From positions 6,923,073 to 6,987,072 of the forward strand of contig JAEMBT020000004.1 in the NCBI GenBank assembly GCA_018873245.2: a stretch of 64,000 nt of DNA, written 5' to 3'. Position numbers and translations under genes: made by a program. Positions 26,940 through 38,800 of the stretch are shown here, piece after piece (position 1 is the stretch's first letter; each line of letters opens with the position of its first letter). The stretch comes from Archegozetes longisetosus (taxonomy: Eukaryota; Arthropoda; Arachnida; Sarcoptiformes; Trhypochthoniidae). The notes under the pieces were generated by a model that saw nothing but the letters and a program-made list of their open reading frames with translations, searched no databases and was not told where the DNA came from.

Positions 26940-27310
26940 TCGAACAGGAAGGAGGGATTGAGGTGTGAGCACTGGTTTGTCATGAGTGCCAATAAGACCA
27001 AATACTATAAGATGTTTGGGTCAGGTGCTTGTGCTAGTGATCATGCCTTAAGATGCCTGAGAGAAATACTAGAAAATTTGCCACAACAGATGCATATCCT
27101 ATTATAATTGAGTTTTGTAAGGTTTTAACTTGTGTGGTGTTATGTTCAACTTTTCTCCTTCACTTCGAGCAAACTATGAGGAAATATGCAGACATACTGT
27201 ATTGTTATTCCTTTCCAATGCTGCAAAGCAGGAACTAATACAGCAGTCACTGCAAATGATATTCAAGAGAATTTCGCCCTTGACCTTGTCTTCAAACGAT
27301 TGGTTTTTTC
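26940..27310 (+). other. Less AT-rich island, possible decayed element
   Basis: Base composition is more balanced than in the surroundings, and several short plus-strand frames overlap without stop-free continuity. The stretch WFVMSANKTKYYKM vaguely recalls the end of a LINE reverse transcriptase, but this is too weak to assign. It could equally be a pseudogene fragment. Confidence 0.2.
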
Positions 27311-28609
27311 TAAATTTCTAAATTAGATCTTTTAATTTTTTAAAATGACACAAATTGATAATCCATTTGCCGATCATACTCATTGAGATGATTTTTTTCT
27401 AGTAATCTCTTCTCTCAAGTTCTCAGCATTAACTCTACCTTCTCGTACTTATCAGATTAAAATATTAACATCTAATTCTTTTAGGAAAAAACATTTAGAT
27501 CCTATGCCTAATTAATCAATTTTATGCAAATCTTACGGCAAATTTGTTCATTTAGGTTGAGCTTAATTTTACTATTAACAATGAGTGTATTGTCCTCTTT
27601 AAGTGTTTTAAGCATCAAACAGTGAATAACTATTCCCAAAATAGTTGAGGTACTATTCAAAATAAATTTCATAAATTTTATAAGATCTTAATTTCCAAAA
27701 AAAAACAAATCTGAAATGCATTACGATTGAAATTTTGAGTAAAGTTTGTAAAAGAGAGAAATTGGTGATAAAACAGAATTAGCATTATGTTGCGAATATT
27801 TTGATTAACTAATTTTCAATGAATATTTAAACATAACAGGACTGTATTAAGTAAAGAAACTAGTTCCAAATATTGATTTACTTTGTTATTTTGTTTATTT
27901 ACTCTGATTTAAAGTACAAAATTAGTTTGAGAGCTCCGTCAATGCTGTAAATTATTAATTAATAAGTTACGAAATAGAAGTTAACATAGAATAGTTAAAA
28001 ACAAGTTTATTTGCACAAAAATGCAGGCACTAGTTTTTGTTTTCTTCAAAATATTGTACATATTTTCATCTTATCAAGTTTTGCAGCTACAAAAAAATCA
28101 TAACATAATTCATAAAATTTCATGGCCATATATTTGACTCAATCTTTTGCACAAGTTATACGAGTTTAAGAATCTTTTAATGCTCCTAATTATGAGTTTA
28201 TGATTCCTATTCAATCTTAATATCACGACATATGAATTGTAAGCTTCTCTTTGCCATTTCTGACCATTCTTTAGAAATGAGCAAACAAAATGTTATCAAA
28301 ACTCATTTCAAAATAAAGTCCATACCCCATATAATGATAGACATTGTTTGCATACGATGAAAAGCATCTATTATTCAGAATACACAGCCTTATCAAAGCC
28401 AATTATCATTCTGTCATTTTAATAAAAGACTCTCTATAGCATCGACTAAGCCTCTGAGCTGACGATCATTTAGTACAAGTTTTGAAAATCAGAGTCAATT
28501 GATACAAAATAGATAAATAAGAAATAGATTTTTACGGAAGTGAGCGATTTTATAATTAATACGCGAATTTATAGAAGTATTGTGAAAAAATGTTTCGATA
28601 GCGTTTTAG

Positions 28610-28970
28610 GCTAGTAGAAAGGCAGATGTGAAATGCCATTTTTCTGTTGATTTTTACGGCACTACTAGTACTATGAGCTGCATCTTTCTCCCTACGGGCG
28701 CGAAAGTTACGTTCAGGTTATGCTCGAAACCCAGTATAAAATCTGGAGGTCGGCCTAAAACGGGATCTAACTGTACTCTAAGCTCAAAGCTGACCGCAGA
28801 GGATTCGCAACTCTATTACAAATCCATGAACGCTCTGTTCATTCCTACTAACTGTGTCTCAAGTTCTTACACGGATTTTGCTTAAACAACTTGTGTATTG
28901 AACTAAGTTATGCAGTGAATGTGATCCAAGTGTGTGAAGCACATCATTTCCACCTGACGTCTCGTAACAA
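28610..28970 (+). other. Less AT-rich island with an 85-codon open frame of unknown nature
   Basis: A plus-strand open frame at 28628-28885 (Cys- and Ser-rich, with FLPTGAKVTFRLCSKP) runs through DNA that is clearly less AT-rich than its surroundings. I do not recognise the protein. No good acceptor, signal peptide or second exon is evident. It may be an unrecognised exon, a transposon remnant or a pseudogene. Confidence 0.25.
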
Positions 28971-30052
28971 GTGCCATCATTTCAAACTTATATATACTAT
29001 CATTTTGATTACCAATTGTATCAACTCTTTTTCAACTTATTTTTGGTAAGAATCATAAGTTTCCTAAAGACTTGGCCAATTAACCAAATTATTGATTTTG
29101 TGTTTTTGTGCCAAATCTGTTTAGATTTTAACTTATTTATCTTCAAATCTAAACTTCAGCAAATCTAAGCTGAAGTTTAGATGAAGTGCTTTATTGAAAG
29201 CTAGCTTACGAGCTTAGTAGCATTTTCAATAAGCATAAACTTCAAACAACATTATTGTAAAAGGATTCAAATTAAGGGATTTGAATTTAATAAGGTTTTA
29301 AGTCATATCCTAATAAGAAGTTAAATGATTTCATGTATTTTGTGCATCTGTTGTTGTGTTTGAAAAGATTAATTCACGATTTAAGAGCTTAGGATTTTTG
29401 GAAAAAGAGTTATTTCTCGCAAGTGAATGTAGTTGAAACGAAGGGCATATAAAGAGCTTAAATTAACTGTTTAAGTAATAGCTATGTAATCAGACGAGCT
29501 CATGACTATTAGTTTGGTTATTTTATTTAGATGTGTCAAACTAGAACATATGATTATTTTGTTAGACCTTATTTAAATAAACAAGCAATTTGTCTAATTT
29601 GTTATCGGAACCTTTCGCACAATTAAATGATGGCAAATCATTAATGTATGTGAATATTTCCCATAAGAATCAGACGCATGTCATCCCTACTGACATAAAT
29701 GCTTATAGCGTGACAAAATGCAAGCTCAATATATTTCCAGATATATTTACTTTTTTTTATTAATCTATTTACTCAAAAAACAATTGGCATCGATCGAGAT
29801 ATGATCAGTGATCGTATTTATGATAATCGATCATGTATTATATCATCCATTAATCTAGACATGCGTTTAAAAATATCTTATCGTTTCTAAATGGGATTTA
29901 AGTTTCTTTTCAACATTACAAGCAGTGCATAAAAAATGAAATCAAAACTTAAAGTTAATATTTAGAAAACTAAGTTAGATATGGAAATATTGAAAATTAA
30001 AATAGTATTACTTTGAATGTAGGTGATCTAGAAGCTATAAAGACAATATAAT

Positions 30053-33000
30053 ATGAATTGGCTGCGTATTGTGTGCGTGGCTTCAATAATAGGGGTAAGT
30101 AGGCTTTTAGGACTTACTCTTTAATACCATAATTTTACAGTCAAAATTGTACGCAACAATGATTCCCAGTCAAAATTCATGTCTAACATAATCAACGGAT
30201 TGATTAGTTCTGAACGTGAAAATAGTAATTTGAAGACTTCCTTAAAAAATGGTGTTTATAGTTGATTAACCCCATCGGAGTCCTTGATATAATAAAAAAC
30301 TTGATGCCTCAAAAGGCTAAACACCGGGCGCTCAATAAAGTCAAGGGCAGGATATGCTTTTAGCCTCAAGTACCACATTCTCTAACCCCACTATTTCTCA
30401 ATCATTTCTTTTAATCCAGTTTAATCTTCCGCTCATTTCACCGATCGCTTTGTCAGATTGTTTTGCAATTTAATTGTCTAACAATCTTACAATTAAAAGC
30501 ATCCTTTATCTGATTAATTTAGACTGAGACTCATGATTGTAAATTGCTAGGAAACTTGTACATCAAATCTAATTTTGTAGCCACTCAAATGCTCTATCAG
30601 TGTTCTGTTCTATTAATTGAATTTGAAATTAATATTGTTGAGACGAATCTCGTTTAGACTATCCCTAGGAATTTATTTGAGTAGATTAAATGAATAACCA
30701 GTGCATTATATTTATGTTGAAATCATTTTATAATGTAATTCAAACTTGTGTTAACCAACAATTTCGAATCATTATTTATTTGGTTTGAGTATATTATTAA
30801 AATGCAATGAAAATTTGAAGCAATCAAGATTCAAAGCGATGAAAATATCTGAAATTTTTATGCAAATTCAGTTATAGCTGTAAATAGCTTTGAGAAAAAC
30901 GATTCAGAATCATTTGATTAAAGTGATAGAAACTAAAATTATATTGACTAAAGAAGGGCTATAAATATGCATAACTGATAACTAATCAATCTATAGCGTG
31001 GATTTCAAGTTGAATGGGTTGTTTACATGTATGGGTAATGACAGGTGCCGAGTGCCTGCTGGTACTCATACTAGAATAGTGGTACTGGATTCACCTGCAG
31101 CTCCTACTGCCTGCTGATACACTGCCTCAGGCATCATTCTCACCATTATGTAAGAATATCTTAGGCTTGTATGTAAAGGTCGAGTCAAGCGCTGAGCCAA
31201 GCGCTTTTCTAACCCCCATCTTATGTCCCCATCTTATGCTCCTCCTTCTTGACCGAATGCCGAGAGGCATCTTTTTAAGGAGGCAACAATCCACGACTTC
31301 CTGCTCAACATTATGTTTTATAATAAACTCCTTATATCTTACACTCTATGTCTGCTTAAGATATAAACGTACACATCGCTTACATGAAATGCCATCGATT
31401 GAAACAGTTAGCGATTTTAATTCCATCACGTTTTAATAGCTGATAGACTGCTTGCCATTATGTAACTTAATAGAGAATGGCGTTTGTTAATACTTCTAAA
31501 GCACGGAATAAGTGCTGCCGTGACATTGAGCAAAATGGTTTTGACTTGATATATACGCTTGTTTTAGATGCAAGTTTATAATGCGATTTTACCCTTAATT
31601 TTTTATCACTGATTCCTATTAGAAAAAGAATGGTATTTAGATTGTTTCCAAACAAACAAAATAACATTATGCTCACATCTCACGGAATGCTACTAACAAT
31701 ATAATAGCGCTGCCAGGCTCAACATACACGGATCAATTATGACCTTTTGGCTTTAAATAGTAACACTTGTTTCATTGTTACTTTTAGTACTCTTTAATAT
31801 TTTATACGTTGAAAGTTTAGACAACTAGTAGCCTACAAATAACTCATCTTCCCAACCATTCTATTGCTTTGCTTAGCATTTCAAGTATTGTATTTAACTC
31901 ATAATAGTTAGTGCTATCCAATGAAGAGGGTCACGAAAATCTCGATCCAAACAATCAAAATGAAAAAATTGGAGCATCGCTTGATGCACATCCTGATGAT
32001 GATTTACTAAAAGCTGAAAGTCAAGAGTCGATTGAACATCAAGTCTATCCACAACATCAGGTACTAGTAGTTATTTGAATAAAGACGGTCTTAGATTCTA
32101 GTTTTTGATGCATATCTCGCATAACATTGATAATACCCCTATTAAACAAATTTGAATATGTATTATTGCTATTAAGGGACAATATGATGGCGTACAAACT
32201 GGTCCGATGCCCCATAATATGCACAATTATCTTCAGACTGCACCTTCAAAGCATGATGGTATCGGCATCCCCATACCAGTTCCATTGCCATTGCCTGTAA
32301 GGCCCGGACAAATTATCATGCCTAACGGTCCACCACACAAAGGCCCACACGGACCACCTTTTGGTGGCCCACCACCTGGTCCACAACCTGTATATCCAGG
32401 AGCGCCAATGCCTAAGCATGGAGGCTATCCAGTTGAAAACAATTATGTAGAATATGGACCGGAAACACATCAGCCACAACAATTTCAAGGCAATTAATTC
32501 ATATTTAAATCATTATGTCAATACCAGTACTAGTAATACAAGTATTTATATTGAGCAATAAAGGTTAACATTTTTTCATTTCAATAACAGGCTAGAATTT
32601 AGTTCTAATAACATCACATACAATTTAAATTAATCGTTATCTCTTTAATAGGCGTTGCTAATCCGCAAGGAAACGATCCCTGGCCACTACCGATGCCGGA
32701 AATGCCTAAAATCGTTCACTTGGATGTCAAATGCGAGAAAAATTTGATGAAAGTTGCCATTGAATTCGATAAGCCATTCAACGGAATCATATTTAGTAAA
32801 GGACACTACAGTTATGGCAATTGCGTTCACTTACCTGCTGGTTCGGGTCGAAACAGTATCTACTTTGATATTTCAATTAATAGTTGCGGCACAACTGGCA
32901 ATACTCAGAATGGACTTTATGGCTATGGTTCACAGAGCGGTAGTGGAACTTTCTTTGAAAATACAATTGTTATTCAATACGATCCACAAGTTCAGGAAGT

Positions 33001-33943
33001 TTGGGATCAAGCTAGAAAGTTACGGTGCACGTGGCACGATCAGTATGAGAAAGCAGTCACTTTCAGGCCATTCCCAGTCGATATGCTCGATGTAGTGCGA
33101 GCCGATTTTGCTGGTGATAATGTTGGATGCTGGATGCAAATTCAAGTGGGCAAAGGACCCTGGGCTAGTGAAGTGGCTGGAATTGTCAAAATTGGTCAGA
33201 CTATGACCATGGTTTTGGCCATCAAGGATGATGAAAACAAGTTTGATATGTTAGTCAGAAACTGTATCGCTCACGATGGAAAACGAGCTCCTATTGAATT
33301 GGTTGATAGTATGGGTTGTATTGTTAGACCGAAACTAATGAGCAGATTTACTAAAATCAAGAACTTCGGATCAAGTGCTAGTGTGTTGTCGTACACACAC
33401 TTCCAGGCATTCAAATTCCCTGATAGTATGGAAGTACACTTCCAGTGCACAATTCAAATCTGTCGATTCCAATGTCCAGAACAGTGCAGTCAACATCAGG
33501 GACCACCTGTTGATATAGTTAACCTATATAGCGGTTCGGGTCAAAGCCATTTCCATTCAGTGGGCAAACCAAGAGAAGAGCGTGATGTTGAGAGACAAAT
33601 AATCGCGAGCTCCACTTACAAACACGATTCAACTCAAGTTGGCTTAAATAGAATAATACAAGTGGTTTCAGCCGGAGATCTATCTTTCGCTCTGCAAAAC
33701 GAAACGCTTCCATTACTTTCGGAAACACGAGACGAAAGTGATATAATTTGCATGTCACTGATTGGGTTCACTGCGTCACTAGTAATCCTCGTAGTAATTC
33801 TGTTAATTTCATGTCTGTTTTCTGTATTCCTTTGCTTAAGGCAAAGATCATTAGAACCTAATAAGAAATTGGCTAAGATGTCATTTTCGTACGACATGAG
33901 AACATTTCCTCAACAATCACAGGTACAAATGGCAAAACGCTGA
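30053..33943 (+). CDS. ZP-domain transmembrane protein, miniature/dusky/dusky-like family (second copy)
   Basis: Four exons encode 599 aa: 30053-30094, 31908-32060, 32177-32489 and 32652-33943. The first two exons together form the signal peptide (through about residue 19, ending IGLVLS). Then come an acidic segment, a Pro/Gly-rich linker in exon 3 (PVPLPLPVRPG, GPPFGGPPPGPQP), and the NDPWPLPMP motif shared with the first copy. The ZP domain is at about 195-448, an RXXR-type furin site (REER) is at 477-480, the IIQVV hydrophobic segment is near 504, and a transmembrane helix is at about 534-566. The whole ZP domain lies in one exon. The exon 3 donor appears to be GC (CAAG|GCAATT); GT alternatives in the right phase are poor. 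The protein matches the first copy over the whole ZP domain, including 52 identical residues in a row. In Drosophila miniature and dusky are also neighbours (known), so this may be the equivalent pair. Confidence 0.9.
31010..31300. other. Less AT-rich island within intron 1 of the second ZP gene
   Basis: This stretch has more G+C than the rest of the 1.8-kb intron and contains small direct repeats (CCCCATCTTATG twice at about 31216-31239; CAAGCGCT twice nearby). No protein family is recognised. A mobile-element remnant is plausible. Confidence 0.25.
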
Positions 33944-35864
33944 CCAAGAGAAGAATATCGGAAGAGTTAGAAAGAAATCATCTTAAATAACTTGTCGTCA
34001 TTTCCCATACTGAAGCTCAAGTCATGTTTTCACTCTATCCTCGCTCATCACTCTGACTAATAATAATTACGAAGCAGTCAACAAGTTATTATTCATCTTA
34101 AAGAGCAATTGATAACTTAATTTATTTTTCATTACTCTGTTGACCCTTAAAAACGTTGCCGTAATACTCATTTTATTCATAATAAATCGTTTTAATTTCC
34201 AAGTAATCATAGTATGCAACATTTGCAATCCATACAAAACGATGTGCCTAATAGTGTCTTCATTGAGTGTGACTACTGATTACGTTTGTTTTTATAACAA
34301 TTAGTCTCTTAGCGTTACTTAATGTTAGCCTAACCTCACCTGAACTAGAAATCAAGTTTGCGAAATCTATTGCTTTTAGTTGATTAATTTCAGTTATTTC
34401 TTTTTGAATGTTACGTAAAAGTTTCTCTTCTGTATTGTAAATATTTTTAGGCCTTATATTTAGTATTGCCAATTATTGTTATTTAATTGTATGATAAGTT
34501 AATAATTAATCGCTAAAAGTGTTTCTTGTTTGTTAATGTCAGTAAAATTCAACCATAGGTTTATTGCGATTCTGGTGGCCAGTGGTCAGCGCGGTTTGTT
34601 ATTAAATATTGAAATTTTTGCTTCATTCACAATTTATATCAATAATTAATTTACTCTCTTTGATAAATGTTGAACGATTGACTTGCAAGTTTGCTAATTA
34701 TTTATGTATTTTCGTAAACTATATCAAACAATCAGAATCTTATTTTAAATGATCCAACAATTATAGTACAGAATAAACATTACAGAATATAAACACTATA
34801 ATTTACGTTTCGAGTGATGGATCATCTTTGAGGCAATACAAAATTAAAAAGGAATTCAGATATTTATTATGAGTTATTAATAATTTGAAGAATTGAACCT
34901 GTTCAAAATTCAGTCTTAGTACTGTATCATTCGGCACAATTATTAAACTTAAGCCATAGGTCTATTATTTTGCTACAGAATACATTTTAATTATGAATTT
35001 CTATTAAGTTTTTGATTAAAGTTTTTTGATTTTTCTAATTAATTATAAAAAGAATGTTTTATTTGAATAATTGAATACAAATAAGTGTTAAATGACAGAA
35101 AGAAAGCTAGCGTTGTATTTTATAAAATGTTCATATCATAGAATGCTTGATTTTAAGGCGTAAAAAATTATAAATTTTCCTCAAACAAATCGTAATTATA
35201 TGATGGATAATTACATAGAAATATTTTTAAACCATTTTTCAAGTATGAACTTATGGTACAAGTTGTGTTCAACTTGTAATTTAATACAGTTCTATGGGAG
35301 CTGTCAAAATACGAAATACTCCCCAATTTGCAAGATCCAGAAATTGATCACTGTTTGGTGCCATTTAGTCTAAAATAATGTTAACTTTTTGATTTGACAT
35401 AAACTATAAAAAATTGTAACAGGTCATCGGAATAACTATTAAATCGTATTTAGACAATTTAAATCGCAATAATGTGTGTCTGGATGACATTGTGGCAATA
35501 TTACAATAATATAATGACCAGCACATAATCATTTGAATAACTTTTTTCTTTATTTCACAAGGCATTTATGTTATCTCTAAATTTATTAAAGTTCATAAAT
35601 ATATGTGTAATCTTCATGAAAGATTCTCATAAGATTTATTGAGAAATTTTGATTTAAAAACTAATTTCATAGAGATTACGAGTTATTATTGACAAGTTAG
35701 GTGTGAACGTTAGTAAAGTATTTGTAACTTTTAGGCGAATCTAGAATTCGTCCAAATGGTTGTGCGACACTAAATGTAAAAATCTTTAACAAGTTTATTT
35801 ATATGCTTAAAACAATTCTTAAACTAATAAAGCGATTCAATATTTGTAAAAGTTTGAAATCAAA
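33944..35864. other. Interval between the second ZP gene and the Cys-loop receptor
   Basis: It holds the ZP 3' untranslated region, with a polyadenylation hexamer at 34181, and then AT-rich DNA upstream of the receptor gene. No further gene is seen. Confidence 0.6.
34181..34186 (+). terminator. Candidate polyadenylation signal of the second ZP gene
   Basis: AATAAA lies 238 bp past the stop codon and is the first such hexamer on the coding strand that I found. Confidence 0.45.
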
Positions 35865-38800
35865 ATGAAGTTAATTTTATTTGCATTAGTTTTATCTACT
35901 TTTGTTTTGAAAATATACTCTGAAGGCAAGTAACAATTATCTGTATTTTTAATGAGATGGTCTAATCTGGTTGTGTGTTAAGGAGATGAAGTGATTCAAA
36001 TAAAAAAGTTGAGAGAAGAACTTCTTAATAAACGGAAATATGATAAGATGAGTAGACCTGTGAAACAGCATCAAACACCTACGTGGTTAAAAATGTCAAT
36101 AACTGTCGTACATTTCACTGATTTGGTAAAAATTATTATTAATAGCTTTCAATAATTATGCATATATTTCGAGTTTGTTCTGAACTTACGATAAACGCCT
36201 ACTTATTCTTTAGGATATAGTTAAACATGTGTTAACAACCGAGGCCTGGCTTCGAATGGTATGCACTTTAATCACATTTTCTTTATCAGACTTTCAAATA
36301 TCCTCAAGACTTTTTCACCAAAGATGCTCTCATTTCAGGTTTGGACTGACGAGCACTTGACATGGAATGCTAATGATTACGGAGGACTACAGGTAATTAT
36401 AAAGTTTAATGTCTAATTAAGTTTTTAATACATAATCTGTTTGGCGAACTTTGAATAAACTTAATCACTTGAGACGCTTTCAAGTTCTTGGAACAAAGCG
36501 CTTTTGTCACTATACCGCTTCAAACTATTGTTTGTCAAATGACTGATTAGTTAAAATATTCGACAATACTGTGCCACTCAATTTCTAAAGTTCTCAACCA
36601 AAAAAGATTTATTTGCATACACTTAAACGAGTGATCACTGAAATGCAAGTCTGAAACAATTTATGAATTGATAAAAAGTAAAAATTATCTTTTACTTATT
36701 TAAATGAGATAAACGAGTGCGTGATTGGCCAATTATTACAATTATGACTTATTGATTTATTGCTAAGACAAATTTAATCTATTACAATTAGAAAAGATAA
36801 AATATGATTGCTGTATTAGGCTTAGTTTAACTTATGAACATTTGAACTTCTGTTTTTATTCAAATGATTACTTTAAGTCTTCTGAAAAATGATTTGATGC
36901 CAAGGCTTTCAAAGTAATTCCGGATTATTCATCAAAATCTATTGACATGCTATATAATGTCGAATTTGAAGCGGAGAAGACGTGATAAGAGAGGAAATGA
37001 ATTGACTCCGGATTGGGACTTAGGTTTGAAATGTGCTCTCACTCTAATTGAGAGACATTTAGTCTCTGGAATACCGGAGCTCTAAGTAGGCGGTCGTAGA
37101 TTCCACTCTGTTTGAGGACATATTCTTCACTAAATTATTATTATTATTATTTGAAAATGCACCTGTGACTGATTTGCATGAATAATTGATCATCAAATAG
37201 TAATATCAATAAAGCTTGACATAACATTTAGTTATTATTCAGGTTCATCTATTTGTCTAAATTGAAATATCTTTTTAGGTTAATATCTTTAACATTTTAT
37301 GCGATTTACAATTAAGACTTCTATTCATTTTTTATTGGGTTTCAACTTTGAGTCCATCGATTTTTTATGATAGACAATTTGTTTTCTCAATTTTTTCTTT
37401 TTTGATTCTGAAAATGAATCAAAACTGATGCCGAACAGTTCATTAATGAGTTAGCTCTATATGTAATTTAACTAACATTAGACTTACTCTAGATTTGGTA
37501 ATTATTGTTTTTATTACTATTATTATAGCTTACAAGTCTGTTTGAATATTTAACATTTCAGGAAATCCATTTTGGACCAGATGAGTTATGGAAGCCTGAT
37601 GTTACTCTGTGGAATAGCGCAGACAAGTCAGTCTACATTTGAAATAGTATAAAGTCTGATAAGTCTTATAGATTGTTAAGTCGAAATTTGAACCAAGCTA
37701 ACTTTTTTCTCTAAACAATAAAATCAAATATTACTATATTAGCCTTGGGATACATTTGATGTTTTTCTTATAAGATAAAAAGAAAAATATGAAGAAAGAA
37801 TAAAATTGATGAACACAAATTTATTAAATATAAAGTATAGCTTTGCTAACGTTTTACCATATTATCAATATTAATATTAAAATTTAGTTTTGCTTAATTT
37901 AGTGAGACTAGATCCTAAATAAAACCTTATAAATAACGGCTTGCTATAAATCGTTCGAAAAAACCTATTTATTTATAACTTTTACAATCATTTATTTATT
38001 CCATTTTATTATCGAATACAAAGTAAATATTTTAGAATCATTTTATAAAAATATTAAATACCGAACATAACTATTATATACCGAAATTTGAATTTTTGTG
38101 CTAACACATCGTATAAGCTTGCAATTTTTGTGTTCGAAATTTTTCAATTGAAAACTATTTAGTTCACTAATGATTAATTGTTTTTAACTGCAATTAATCT
38201 ACAAATATGTCATTTTAAAGTTAGATTTAAAAATTAATAATCGTCATGCTTATAGAAAAGTTTATCAATTTTAGTTAACGCACACGATCAACGTTTGCAA
38301 AATTTTGGTAGAATTTCATTATGAAAAACGTTACATTCGAGTCATACTATAATATTAATACAAAACGATTACTTTTCATCGTTAAATTTTTTATATTCAT
38401 ACTTGCTTTGTCTTTTAAATACGATCAATTGATTAATTTGATGCTTGTTTAAGTAACAATATTTGAGTTAGAATGCTTTTAAAATAAAAATCTATCATTT
38501 ACTATGATAATTTTGATTGATTTTTTCAATCTTTTGTTTGTTACTTAATTGTTTTATAATAACAGTTAGTTCTTTTATCTTTTTTAAATACTTTATATTA
38601 GAGATATGAATGTATAAAAAATTAGCCATTCATTTTTAAACACATTTCAAGTATCTCAATATCATACGACATCTTTGTGAATAATTAACAGCAAGTAATT
38701 AGATTACTTTTAGTGCTATCATAGTTTAAGCTATATCTATATGAGTTAATTAATGAATAATTTTCTTATAATATATAGTCCTAATTTGGATGACTACGTA

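Larger units (their letters stand above)
25521..30052. other. 4.5-kb interval between APIP and the second ZP gene
   Basis: It holds the presumed APIP promoter and two less AT-rich islands (26940-27310 and 28610-28970), listed separately. I found no supported gene. The rest is AT-rich with homopolymer runs. Confidence 0.55.
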
